Below are positions 17,666-26,000 of a stretch of DNA of 45,504 bases, in pieces. The notes beneath the pieces were generated by a model. That model was given only the letters and a program-made list of their open reading frames with translations, ran no database searches and was not told the DNA's origin. Each line of letters opens with the position of its first letter. Position 1 is the stretch's first letter. The translations under genes and the position numbers were made by a program. This stretch comes from Avimuribaculum sp964395975 (GTDB lineage Bacteria > Bacteroidota > Bacteroidia > Bacteroidales > Muribaculaceae). The stretch is taken from NCBI GenBank assembly GCA_964395975.1, contig CAYNBZ010000014.1, positions 1-45,504 on the forward strand, written 5' to 3'.

Positions 17666-18409
17666 TCATTGCGACACCTGTTCGCTGGTTTTGCCAAATC
17701 GCCGTTCACGTCGTTGGTAGTCGATTATCGCACGGCAGAACTCTTCTTTCGAGAAATCGGGCCAAAAAGTATCGGTGAAATAAAGTTCGGCATACGCTAT
17801 CTGCCATAACAGGAAATTGCTGATGCGCAAATCTCCGGCTGTACGTATTAGCAAATCGGGATCCGGAATATCCTTGGTCGACAACGACCGCCCAAACATC
17901 TCGGCATCTATTTCATCGATACCTACAATTCCCGACTTTACATCCGATGCAATCTTGCGGCACGCATCTACTATCTCCCAACGAGCAGAATAACTCAACG
18001 CCAGACACAGCACCAATCCCGTGCAATGCGAAGTGTCGTCCATGCACTTGGCAAGACGTTCTCGGGCAAATTGCGGCATTCGCCCCATATCACCTATCAT
18101 TGTCAGGCGCACATTGTTTTTTATCAAGTCGGGGGTTTCACGTTCTATGGCCACCACAACCAAGTTCATCAAGGCATCGACCTCATCCTTGGGACGGTTC
18201 CAATTCTCAATAGAAAAAGTATATAGCGTCAGATAGCCGACACCTATTTCTGAAGCGATCTCGGTAATCTTCCTTACCGTGTTCACTCCCTCTATGTGCC
18301 CCTGCGAACGGTCGAGATTCCGCTGCTTGGCCCATCGTCCGTTGCCATCCATGATTATTGCCACATGGCGCGGCAAGCGGTTCTTGTCTATGCTGTCAAC
18401 TATCGACAT
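17666..18409 (-). CDS. uppS: Isoprenyl transferase (undecaprenyl diphosphate synthase)
   Basis: A 247-residue cytoplasmic cis-prenyltransferase that adds isopentenyl diphosphate units to farnesyl diphosphate to make the C55 carrier for peptidoglycan and glycans. The first motif HVAIIMDGNGRWAKQR (15-30) carries catalytic Asp21, followed by GHIEGV, LTLYTFSIENWNRP and the C-terminal LIRTAGDLRISNFLLWQ and YAELYFTDTFWPDF. All family motifs are intact and the length is typical. It lies 58 bases before bamA and 27 bases after the porG-like gene on the same strand, so one operon is likely. Confidence 0.95.
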   Translation of the reverse strand: MSIVDSIDKNRLPRHVAIIMDGNGRWAKQRNLDRSQGHIEGVNTVRKITEIASEIGVGYLTLYTFSIENWNRPKDEVDALMNLVVVAIERETPDLIKNNVRLTMIGDMGRMPQFARERLAKCMDDTSHCTGLVLCLALSYSARWEIVDACRKIASDVKSGIVGIDEIDAEMFGRSLSTKDIPDPDLLIRTAGDLRISNFLLWQIAYAELYFTDTFWPDFSKEEFCRAIIDYQRRERRFGKTSEQVSQ

Positions 18410-18436
18410 CTTATAGTTTTTCGTCCTTTTTCTTCC

Positions 18437-19120
18437 TTAATCCACGTAATGGCACACTTTACAACGTTTGCCGAATTCATAAGTTATACTCATCATCAAC
18501 ACCGAATACCAATCGGTGTTTTTTGCAAACGAATGTTTGATGCCATTCAAGTCGCTAAGCCCATCAAGCCCATCACCGAAACTCTTGCGCATTGTAAACT
18601 CCAAGCCAAGGTTAAGGCGTTCTTTCCACTTGTATTTCACCCCGATACCCATCGGCAACACCAATGTAAATGCATTTCCTCCAACATCAGGAGCAGCAAG
18701 TACACCGCCTAATCCTACCGTCAGATAGGGTGTGATGCGTTTCAGATTCATATATTTCGAGCCTATGCCGAAATTAAAAAAATTAAACTCCATCTGCGCA
18801 CCCACATCATAGAGCGTCGAACTGAATTCATATGTGGCACCATCCGGATAAACCGTCGCACCGCTCGAATCACCATTTATACTTACAACATATAAATTAG
18901 CCTTGAGCGACCATCTGCGGTCGATTACATAGCGGAAAATCCCTCCTGCAGTCCATCCGGGATGCCTCAGGACGTTACCTCGATTGGCGTCGCCAAGATA
19001 GCTGCTCATACCTATCCCTCCACCAACCTCATAGCGGTAAGTTTCCTGTGCCATCAATGCGGGAATTGCCGCAGCCATTATCATTATTGTTGCAATTATC
19101 CTTTTCAAAACAGTCATCAC
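18437..19120 (-). CDS. DUF6089/PorG-like outer membrane protein
   Basis: A 227-residue protein with a signal peptide (about 1-24, ALMAQ) and an outer-membrane barrel fold, beginning YEVGGGIGMSSYLGDANRG and ending GKRCKVCHYVD. The mature start, the MNLKRITPYLTVGLGG segment and the Cys-x2-Cys-His tail are like the DUF6089/PorG family. In Porphyromonas a PorG homologue of the type IX secretion system lies directly before uppS and bamA, as here. The gene therefore probably encodes an outer-membrane part of that secretion machine or a related barrel; no other type IX gene is in the window to confirm it. Confidence 0.75.
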   Translation of the reverse strand: MMTVLKRIIATIMIMAAAIPALMAQETYRYEVGGGIGMSSYLGDANRGNVLRHPGWTAGGIFRYVIDRRWSLKANLYVVSINGDSSGATVYPDGATYEFSSTLYDVGAQMEFNFFNFGIGSKYMNLKRITPYLTVGLGGVLAAPDVGGNAFTLVLPMGIGVKYKWKERLNLGLEFTMRKSFGDGLDGLSDLNGIKHSFAKNTDWYSVLMMSITYEFGKRCKVCHYVD

Positions 19121-19198
19121 TATAATGCTTGCCTTATAAAGGAATAACGCAATTTAGTGGCAAAAAGTATATCGTCACGCTACCCTAAGCCCCATTTG

Positions 19199-20779
19199 CT
19201 AATAAATGGGCTTATAAGTGAGCCTGTTCAACACTCCTTTCCATACGGTATCGTATGTGCTACCATAGTAGTCACAACCGCCAAACATATATATGTAGGG
19301 CACATCCCATTCGGTAACCGGCGACACTCCATCACCGCCATAACTCCGTGTAAGCGACCCTGTCGATAACAACACAGGAGTGGCAGTATTATACCATACC
19401 GGCATATCAGGTGTTGCAATATTGCGCCATGACAATGTACCGACTGAAGACGAATTTGTCACCACGCCATCGTCACTCATAGTAGTATTGAACACCACTA
19501 CATCGGCATTGTACATAGCAGGGATAGCATCAGGCAACTGCATTAGCGAGTCGGCAACCGACCAATTCACCCCCATGTCGCGAGACATATACAGGGTTTT
19601 GTCAACCTCTCCCGATTCTGTGAATCCACCCCATGCCAAGAATGTTGGATATGCCGTATATTCCCAATTTGAAGTATCGGTATAATATGTCGTATATGAC
19701 ACCAACGACATTCCGATACGTCCTTCGATTTCATTGTTGCTCAACACGCTCCACGAATCGCCATCGTAGCCCCATGCTTTACCTACATATTCGGATGTCG
19801 AAGTCATTCCGCCAAAACATATACCTATACTGCTTGTACCCCACTCATTATCATATATAATGAGGTTTGAAGATCCGCTCACAGGGAAACTTGCATCAAC
19901 CGCAACAGGAGTAAATCCCGTCCTGCGAGGATACTCATCATAACTATATCCATTATCGTCGTATGCCACTCCAAGCACACGATCGCCATAAGCCCCCATG
20001 ATTTGCGACCATTGCACCCCACAACTCGTCCAGTTCACGCCATCACTTGACGTGTATAGGTCGTCATGGCTCAATGGAAGGATGTAAAATGCATCGTCGG
20101 TGGCTGTAAATGATCTGACATCAGGTGTAAACTGAAATTCCACCACTTGCTTGCTCCAAGCATCGGTAGGCGAATCGGCCGATGCAAGCACGAAATAGCC
20201 ATTATCAGACATCAAGCAATATACGTCATCATTGTAACTTACAGTCTTTTGTTCGGTCACATTGCCATACATCGACGGCAGCGAGCTATATGCAATATCG
20301 CCCCATTGTAAGGAGTCGGACTCAAGCTGATGTACGTTTACTTGCACATCATATGTCCGATATGTCACTTGGTCGAGTGCCGTAACGGTGATTTTCACAT
20401 CGCCTGTAAAATCGATAGTATCGGAATTGGTGTATGCGAAAGTTGTGTCATTAAGACGCTCGGCATCACTTATGGCCACCTCAACAGAATAACACGAGGG
20501 ATAAGTCAACTGCACAAGCATACGCGAAATATCGGTTCCCTTTGGCAGGGAGTCGGCATTATATATACGTGCACCTTTCAAGTCGATAGTGAAATACACC
20601 GAATCCAAATTATCAAGGATATCGCTATTGTCGATTAAATAAAATCCTGTGATCGCCGTACTTGCCGAAGTGTATGTAGCAACCGATGATGACTCGCTAT
20701 CATCATCGTCGTTGCACGACACTCCCACAGAAACAAGCAAGAATGCCACAAAAGAGTATAATAAAAGTCTTCTTTTCAT
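19199..20779 (-). CDS. DUF6242-type lipoprotein
   Basis: A 526-residue lipoprotein (lipobox VGVSC, Cys22, then NDDDDSE, an acidic surface-export-like stretch). An N-terminal beta-sandwich (about 38-160, with FYLIDNSDILDNLDSVYFTIDL and YDVQVNVHQLESD) precedes a large region of repeated beta blades (about 160-526) with SSDGVNWTS and SRDMGVNWSV Asp-box-like turns, suggesting a beta-propeller. This organisation fits the DUF6242 family of Bacteroidales. It probably sits on the surface; ligand and role are unknown. An exact TAAATTTG box lies 27 bases upstream of the start. Confidence 0.7.
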   Translation of the reverse strand: MKRRLLLYSFVAFLLVSVGVSCNDDDDSESSSVATYTSASTAITGFYLIDNSDILDNLDSVYFTIDLKGARIYNADSLPKGTDISRMLVQLTYPSCYSVEVAISDAERLNDTTFAYTNSDTIDFTGDVKITVTALDQVTYRTYDVQVNVHQLESDSLQWGDIAYSSLPSMYGNVTEQKTVSYNDDVYCLMSDNGYFVLASADSPTDAWSKQVVEFQFTPDVRSFTATDDAFYILPLSHDDLYTSSDGVNWTSCGVQWSQIMGAYGDRVLGVAYDDNGYSYDEYPRRTGFTPVAVDASFPVSGSSNLIIYDNEWGTSSIGICFGGMTSTSEYVGKAWGYDGDSWSVLSNNEIEGRIGMSLVSYTTYYTDTSNWEYTAYPTFLAWGGFTESGEVDKTLYMSRDMGVNWSVADSLMQLPDAIPAMYNADVVVFNTTMSDDGVVTNSSSVGTLSWRNIATPDMPVWYNTATPVLLSTGSLTRSYGGDGVSPVTEWDVPYIYMFGGCDYYGSTYDTVWKGVLNRLTYKPIY

Positions 20780-20805
20780 TCTAAATCAAATCCGTTTTGA
20801 AGTTG

Positions 20806-20813
20806 CAAATTTA
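20806..20813 (-). promoter_or_regulatory. -7 box before the DUF6242 gene
   Basis: TAAATTTG on the minus strand is an exact TAnnTTTG match placing transcription start about 20 bases before the ATG, the same short leader length as several other genes here. No -33 box was found at the expected distance. Confidence 0.45.
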
Positions 20814-20984
20814 GCAACAAATTTGGTAAATAATACCGCCTTCAGCGTTTTTCACGCTTGTTTACACATATTGCCGATATTTTAAAACACCTTGATATAT
20901 GTGCAACTAAAGCACAGGCAAAAGTAATACAACAGCCCGAAACAATCCATACCGAATGGATAATACTTGTGAATATTCCGCTTT

Positions 20985-22040
20985 TTATGCTGTTTTAACG
21001 TCATTGACAAGTGTCAAGACATGATTTGAAGCATGTTTTTCGATATTTCTAACAATCCCGCGAGGCACTTCAGGAGCCGGTACTCCACAGCCGAGTTTTA
21101 CATCAGTTGCAATTTCGATGCGAGCCTCATCCCACAATCCAGCAGCAATCAGCTCATTAAGCACACGGCGTCCACCTTCCACCATGAGACTTGTTACATT
21201 CCGTTTATAAAGGTCGGCGAGCCAAGACATGGGTTGTGCAACATCAATTTTCACATATTCCACACTACCCTGCCGGTCACTTTTCACAAAATTATATACC
21301 ACTGTGGGCAATCCATCTAAATACAATCGGCTTTCCCGTTGCGTCGACAACCGTCCGTCAAGCACTACGCGCAACGGTTGGCGCACGGCACACCACCTGC
21401 GCACTGTAAGTGCAGGATTATCCATATTCACAGTACCTGCACCGACAAGTATAGCATCGCATCGTGAACGCTCACGATGCATCCACATCATCGACACACC
21501 GTTAGACAGCATGACCGGCTCATCTTTATTGGAATTGCGTGCACCATCGATAAAGCAATCGGCACTTTGCGCCCATTTCAGCATAATATACGGACGATGG
21601 TGCGTATGAGCCGTAATAAATCGGCGATTGAGTTCCTTACAATCATCAGCAAGTACACCGGTCACCACCTCGGCACCTGCATCGCGCAACATCTGCACTC
21701 CACGACCACTTACCCGTGCAAAAGGATCGACTATGCCCACCACCACTCTTGGCAACCGCATTTTTATCAACAATTCGGCACAAGGCGGCGTTTTGCCATA
21801 ATGCGAACATGGCTCAAGAGTTACATAAATGGTACTGTCAACAAGCATTCGTTTGTCTGCCACCGAATCAATGGCATTCACTTCGGCATGGGGACCACCC
21901 CACTGCCGGTGATATCCTTCCCCTATTATCCGTCCTTGATGTACAACAACAGCACCCACCATCGGGTTTGGCGACACTGCACCTGCACCAAGTCGTGCAA
22001 GCTGCAATGCCCGCCGCATAAACCTCTCGTCAATCTCCAT
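20985..22040 (-). CDS. ribD: Bifunctional riboflavin biosynthesis deaminase/reductase RibD
   Basis: A 351-residue cytoplasmic enzyme for two steps of riboflavin synthesis: deamination of the diaminopyrimidine ribosyl phosphate and NADPH reduction of its ribose. The N-terminal cytidine-deaminase-like domain (1-145) has the zinc site HAE (51-53), Cys78 in TLEPCSH and Cys87 in TPPCAEL, and NPMVGAVVV. The C-terminal reductase domain (about 150-351) has MLKWAQSADCFI, ILVGAGTVNMDNPALTVR and LMVEGGRRVLNELI. Length is normal. A terminator-like hairpin lies directly before its ATG, so expression may be controlled by read-through; no other rib gene is in the window. Confidence 0.93.
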   Translation of the reverse strand: MEIDERFMRRALQLARLGAGAVSPNPMVGAVVVHQGRIIGEGYHRQWGGPHAEVNAIDSVADKRMLVDSTIYVTLEPCSHYGKTPPCAELLIKMRLPRVVVGIVDPFARVSGRGVQMLRDAGAEVVTGVLADDCKELNRRFITAHTHHRPYIMLKWAQSADCFIDGARNSNKDEPVMLSNGVSMMWMHRERSRCDAILVGAGTVNMDNPALTVRRWCAVRQPLRVVLDGRLSTQRESRLYLDGLPTVVYNFVKSDRQGSVEYVKIDVAQPMSWLADLYKRNVTSLMVEGGRRVLNELIAAGLWDEARIEIATDVKLGCGVPAPEVPRGIVRNIEKHASNHVLTLVNDVKTA

Positions 22041-22076
22041 AAAAAATTGCTATTTCCTCAATGCGAAAATAGCAAT
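22041..22076 (-). terminator. Terminator-like hairpin abutting the ribD start codon
   Basis: On the minus strand ATTGCTATTT, an 11-base loop and AAATAGCAAT form a perfect 10-bp stem, followed by TTTTTT that touches the ATG of ribD. A GAGGAAAT Shine-Dalgarno-like sequence lies in the loop and 3' arm. It may end the tatC transcript or act as an attenuator of ribD. Confidence 0.65.
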
Positions 22077-22121
22077 TATAACCAAATAATCCAAAAACAA
22101 CCAGTTATGGTTTAACACATT

Positions 22122-22949
22122 TCAGTCAACGGCAGGAGTAGCAGAATCCTTTCTATTTGTCCAACCAACGATACGAATACTCACCTCATATAACAAGTAC
22201 AGAGGCAACCCCACAAGGATTTGCGACATCACATCAGGAGGAGTAATGATGGCGGCAACGACAGCTATTACCAGAATGGCGTGGCGACGGTAAGCCGACA
22301 GCATAGACACGGTAACAAGGCCTAACTTGCTAAGCAGAAAGGCTATCACTGGCAGTTGGAACACCACTCCGAGTAACAATGATAATGTTACAAACGATGA
22401 GATATAGCTATCAAGCGTTATGGTGCTGCGTACGCTCTCGTCCACGCTATAAGTGCCAAGAAAACGAAAAGAAATGGGAAAGATGACATAATAACTCATC
22501 AGCAACCCCATTATAAAGAGTATGTAAATGACTATGATTATGCGCACTGAGTAACGTCGTTCGTTGGTATAAAGAGCCGGAGAAACAAAATGGAACAATT
22601 CATACAAAATATAGGGTGATGCGCCAAGTAACCCGAGATATACCGATGTAGTAATGTGCGTCATGAACTGACTTGCAAGTTCGGTAGCAATGAGATCAAC
22701 ATGATAAGGTTCGAAACAAAATTCAGGAACAACTGTCTTCATTGCACTCTCAAGCAATCTGTAGGTGACAAAATCCCATTTGCTCGGGGCAAGTAGCACG
22801 CCAAACGTCCAATCCTTTAAACAAAACACCACGACCGCAATAGTCGCGACCACAGCTACAATGCGGAACAACATCCGCCGCAACACTTCAAGATGTCCCC
22901 CGAAAGTGAGCAGTTGTCCATTGCCATTGCCACTGTCAGGCCTTTTCAT
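22122..22949 (-). CDS. tatC: Sec-independent protein translocase TatC
   Basis: A 275-residue inner-membrane receptor of the twin-arginine pathway, which recognises RR signal peptides and moves folded proteins out. Family features are seen: FGGHLEVLRRMLFR before the first helix, the periplasmic AS-PYILYELFHFVSPALYTNERR loop, and YYVIFPISFRFL, with six hydrophobic segments. The start at 22949 is preferred: it is followed at the usual spacing by GGHLEVLRR and is preceded by AAAGGGGC. A longer frame to 22985 only adds a basic tail. It overlaps tatA by 14 bases and forms the end of the CXXX-peptide operon. Confidence 0.92.
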   Translation of the reverse strand: MKRPDSGNGNGQLLTFGGHLEVLRRMLFRIVAVVATIAVVVFCLKDWTFGVLLAPSKWDFVTYRLLESAMKTVVPEFCFEPYHVDLIATELASQFMTHITTSVYLGLLGASPYILYELFHFVSPALYTNERRYSVRIIIVIYILFIMGLLMSYYVIFPISFRFLGTYSVDESVRSTITLDSYISSFVTLSLLLGVVFQLPVIAFLLSKLGLVTVSMLSAYRRHAILVIAVVAAIITPPDVMSQILVGLPLYLLYEVSIRIVGWTNRKDSATPAVD

Positions 22950-23169
22950 CTTGCCCCTTTTGCTCGGTCGCAGTCTTTTCTTCAACGTCCCCCTCTTTGT
23001 TTATAGCGTCCTGCACATCTTTCATACCTTCCTTGAATTGTCTTACACCCTGCCCCAAGCCACGCATCATTTCGGGCAACTTCTTACCCCCGAAAAGCAG
23101 CAATGCAAGCCCACCTATGAGCAACAATTCACCTGTGCCTATAAAAAGCGGAATTAATAATATATCCAT
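22936..23169 (-). CDS. tatA: Sec-independent protein translocase TatA
   Basis: A 77-residue pore-forming subunit: one N-terminal membrane helix (about 5-25, GELLLIGGLALLLF), the conserved FGGKKLPEMMRGLGQGVRQF hinge and amphipathic helix, then an acidic/Lys-rich tail ending KGQDEKA. It assembles with TatC when a substrate binds. It lies 17 bases after the CXXX accessory gene and overlaps tatC, which ties the export machine to the peptide-maturation genes. No TatB-like gene is seen, as is usual for TatAC systems. Confidence 0.93.
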   Translation of the reverse strand: MDILLIPLFIGTGELLLIGGLALLLFGGKKLPEMMRGLGQGVRQFKEGMKDVQDAINKEGDVEEKTATEQKGQDEKA

Positions 23170-23186
23170 TTTTTTCGATATACGTT

Positions 23187-23462
23187 TTATTCGTTAGTGA
23201 TAAGATATATTTCACAAGTGTCAAAGTTTATTTCCCAATTGCCATTGGGAACACTTTCCCAATGATACTTCAGAGCCATACGATCCCACCAATTTTGAAA
23301 CTTCGAGCCGGTTTCGCCCATATCCTTTACAAGTTTTTCGTAAAGCTCGGCATTGTCAGCGGTTAGTACCTTGCCCAACTCATTAAGCCCGTTGCGCCGC
23401 TCGAAGAGCGACTGTATTTCCTGCCGTTCTTCGACAGTCACCTTTCCTACAATCTTTTTCAT
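23187..23462 (-). CDS. CXXX-repeat peptide modification system protein (small accessory protein)
   Basis: A 91-residue soluble protein with no signal peptide. It begins MKKIVGKVTVEERQEIQSLF, has a helical middle rich in Glu, Asp and Lys (about 10-55) and a closing part WNWEINFDT-like (EINFDTCEIYLITNE). I recall the family under the name CXXX repeat peptide modification system protein, found with Cys-rich precursor peptides and radical SAM maturases. It may bind the precursor or its maturases. It lies between the SPASM-like protein (78 bases) and tatA (17 bases). Confidence 0.75.
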   Translation of the reverse strand: MKKIVGKVTVEERQEIQSLFERRNGLNELGKVLTADNAELYEKLVKDMGETGSKFQNWWDRMALKYHWESVPNGNWEINFDTCEIYLITNE

Positions 23463-23540
23463 CGTGAAACTTAAACTATATATTATGATTTAACCTATCA
23501 TTATGCTACCTACAAAAAGCCGTAAATATGCTCATTACCA

Positions 23541-24494
23541 TCAATATCGCTTTTTCACAATCTCAAACGGATCTATATATGCAACTTCAGGAATCTCACT
23601 TTGGGGTAATTGCAGACCTGCGGATTGCAGTTTTAACAATAACTGCCGTGAGGCATTACGTTCAAGATGTGACACCACGCACTGCTCATAACTAGGTGTA
23701 TTGATCTCGAATGTGAAACAACGATTGAGCCACACGCAACGGCGGCACTGCCAAGCATCGCACTTGCGGCATATCGGAGCATGGTCAAGGCGGTAGAGTT
23801 GCGGATTCTTGATGTCAAGACCGCCATGCAAGTCACCAACAGCCTCACTGCCATCACCATAAAACGCAGGACAGATGTAGAAACGTCCATTGGGAGCAAG
23901 AGCAATAGTTTCCCAACCGGCATTGCAGTTGTTCATACGATCGAGCATCATACGATCGGTAAGCAGGTTCAACTGTACAGCGTTTCCATTGAGATACAGT
24001 TCCTTCACCATATCAGATAGCCCGGCAAGGAAAACTTTATATTTCTCAAAATCGGCATCCGTAAACCTGTCAATGTCAGTTATCACCACATTTAAACGAG
24101 ACGCTTTAGACAACAGACCACCCACAGTACCAGCATTATCCATCAGTTTGTCCTTGCCCACGCGCACCACATATGCTGCATCCTTACGGAAAATATAGCC
24201 ATCTATGCCATCCAAGCCATCAAATACCACAACATCTGCCACCTCGATCAAGGATACATCCTCGCATTGAGCCGGCACAACCTTGGCATGGTCGATACTT
24301 TCGATTAGATCACTGTACCCATCGGGCAAACGGTAGGCCGGATAAACAAACTGCACGGTTGCATTCTCTTTCATCGCCCACAAAATACCGACACGCAAGT
24401 CGTCAAGAGAGATGAGCCGTGGTACACCGGCATTCGGATAGTGGCAATATGACACCGATGTGTCATCTAATTGAATTATAAGATACTTTATCAT
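23541..24494 (-). CDS. CXXX-repeat peptide maturase, SPASM-like without radical SAM motif
   Basis: A 317-residue soluble protein. The first ~170 residues look like a degenerate alpha/beta barrel (YLIIQLDDTSVSYCHYP, LNVVITDIDRF) but have no CX3CX2C cluster motif. The C-terminal part carries an auxiliary iron-sulfur-like cysteine set: Cys190, Cys208 in FYICPA, Cys242-x2-Cys245, Cys250-x2-Cys253, Cys259 and Cys272, as in SPASM domains. I recall the name CXXX repeat peptide maturase for this type. It is only 6 bases after the radical SAM gene, so the two products probably act together, perhaps as a partner that carries clusters or docks the precursor. The reaction is not known. Confidence 0.75.
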   Translation of the reverse strand: MIKYLIIQLDDTSVSYCHYPNAGVPRLISLDDLRVGILWAMKENATVQFVYPAYRLPDGYSDLIESIDHAKVVPAQCEDVSLIEVADVVVFDGLDGIDGYIFRKDAAYVVRVGKDKLMDNAGTVGGLLSKASRLNVVITDIDRFTDADFEKYKVFLAGLSDMVKELYLNGNAVQLNLLTDRMMLDRMNNCNAGWETIALAPNGRFYICPAFYGDGSEAVGDLHGGLDIKNPQLYRLDHAPICRKCDAWQCRRCVWLNRCFTFEINTPSYEQCVVSHLERNASRQLLLKLQSAGLQLPQSEIPEVAYIDPFEIVKKRY

Positions 24495-24500
24495 AGCAAT

Positions 24501-25739
24501 TCAGCATACTTCAGTCTTCATTGTGGGTTTCCGTTTCTCGTATTCTTCGCGCCGATTTTCAAGTTCAAGCTTGCGAAATAAGCGATTCCAATAGTAGTTA
24601 TTAGCCCTTACACGTGCCTTGTGCATCTTACAGATGGCCGTAGCACGTTGGTAAATGGTGGGGGTGGCGGCGGCATCGTAGTTTTCGCCTTGGCACCATG
24701 CACAACCGCTTGCCGCCTCGCAATCAATACACTCTTGCGGTGATTGGGTGAGCCTGTCAAGTGTCAAAAACGGTCGCAGTTTGTTCTTGTCTATGCCATC
24801 ACGTATGTTCCCTATAAGCCATGCTCGCTTGCTGCGCAGTGAATACTGTGCAAAACGGGTGCATGGATAGAAATTGCCTGCGGCATCTATTGACAACATG
24901 CGCCCCGCACCACACCAGTTTTGGTTTTCCGCCACAGGATCTAACGGTTTGCCAATGTATTCGCTGAAAAACGAACAAGAGTAGTCGGTGTAATATCCGC
25001 TGTTGATTATAGCATCTGCCAACTTCATCAGCTGTTCTTCAAACAACAAGTCATCGCCATCATGCCATACGTCCTCAAACACGCAATTGATATTCACCTC
25101 CTTGATGCCGAGTGAGTAAAGGTGCAGCACACTCTCGCATATATAAGGTATATCGGCACTACTGATGGTCACTTTTGTCGCTGCATCAGGAAACTGGCTG
25201 AGCCACAACGGGATGTTGCGCACCACATCATCATACGAGCCACGTTCGGTGTCGTCGTCACGGTGCTTCCAAATACGATTAAGATCGTGTTTGCGTCGTG
25301 TGCCATCGATGGTAATGCCTATCGACAAGTGACTCAAATTCTTAAATATGAATCTCTGCACCGCCTCTGTGTCGTAATTGATGCCATTGGTCGAGAAATT
25401 GAAACGGTAGGAGTTAAACCAATGATGACTGCGGCGGAACATCTCCGTCTTCAGATAATCGCAGATGCGGTCAATCAGTTCGATTTCGAGGAACGGCTCG
25501 CCCCCAATAAAGTCGAACACCACCGACTCGGTGTTGAACATCTCGTCATGCTCGTGGTCGAGGATGTAATCGATGGCGGCCTTAGCCGTTTCCCACGGCA
25601 TGCGTTCCTTCTCGTTCTTTCCCACCAAGTAGCAATATTTGCAGGCAAGTTGGCAGTCCTTGGTGACGATGAACGTAATGCTTTTCGCCATCCCCTCCTG
25701 CCAACTTTTTGCATCAGCTCTAATAATAGTATCGCTCAT
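24501..25739 (-). CDS. Radical SAM/SPASM peptide maturase of the CXXX-repeat target family
   Basis: A 412-residue cytoplasmic radical SAM enzyme. The cluster motif is Cys29-x3-Cys33-x2-Cys36 in TKDCQLACKYCY, followed by FIGGEP (78-82) and NFSTNG (114-119). A SPASM domain at the C-terminus has Cys276, Cys293 (YPCTR), Cys337-x2-Cys340-x5-Cys346-x2-Cys349 and Cys370. Such enzymes often make thioether (sactipeptide-like) or related links in ribosomal peptides. Its target is most likely the Cys-rich precursor encoded just upstream. The call to the CXXX-repeat target family rests on gene order with the other family members; the chemistry cannot be read from sequence. Confidence 0.88.
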   Translation of the reverse strand: MSDTIIRADAKSWQEGMAKSITFIVTKDCQLACKYCYLVGKNEKERMPWETAKAAIDYILDHEHDEMFNTESVVFDFIGGEPFLEIELIDRICDYLKTEMFRRSHHWFNSYRFNFSTNGINYDTEAVQRFIFKNLSHLSIGITIDGTRRKHDLNRIWKHRDDDTERGSYDDVVRNIPLWLSQFPDAATKVTISSADIPYICESVLHLYSLGIKEVNINCVFEDVWHDGDDLLFEEQLMKLADAIINSGYYTDYSCSFFSEYIGKPLDPVAENQNWCGAGRMLSIDAAGNFYPCTRFAQYSLRSKRAWLIGNIRDGIDKNKLRPFLTLDRLTQSPQECIDCEAASGCAWCQGENYDAAATPTIYQRATAICKMHKARVRANNYYWNRLFRKLELENRREEYEKRKPTMKTEVC

Positions 25740-25850
25740 AAACTATATTAAATTCATACACAGAATCTGACGTTTTTACTACAATTAAGAATTTTGTGTG
25801 ACATATTAAATCTTTCGATGTTTTATCGACTGATTTATAATCCATTCTTT

Positions 25851-25871
25851 TTGCAAAGCGTAGCTTTGCAA
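25851..25871. promoter_or_regulatory. Perfect 9-bp inverted repeat, possible operator of the maturase genes
   Basis: TTGCAAAGC (25851-25859) and its complement GCTTTGCAA (25863-25871) flank GTA. The spacing is too tight for a terminator loop, and on the minus strand it is followed by A rather than T, so an operator for a dimeric regulator between the precursor terminator and the radical SAM gene is more likely. Confidence 0.45.
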
Positions 25872-25883
25872 TTGGTTTAAGGC

Positions 25884-25929
25884 TATAAAAGGAGCAGACA
25901 TATTTTAAACTCTGAGAACAATCTGCCCC
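25884..25929 (-). terminator. Terminator after the CXXX precursor gene
   Basis: On the minus strand GGGGCAGA (25929-25922) pairs with TCTGCTCC (25898-25891; one G-U pair) and is followed by TTTTATA. A partial terminator here would give much more precursor mRNA than maturase mRNA, a common RiPP arrangement. Confidence 0.65.
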
Positions 25930-26000
25930 TTATTTATGTAGCAATCATATAATACGAATTAGCTTGCTAACGTTTCTTCAACTTAAATAGACATTTATTA

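Noticed and set aside
21477..22115. A 212-codon plus-strand frame opposite ribD
   Set aside because: His/Thr-rich shadow product; ribD on the other strand has full catalytic motifs.
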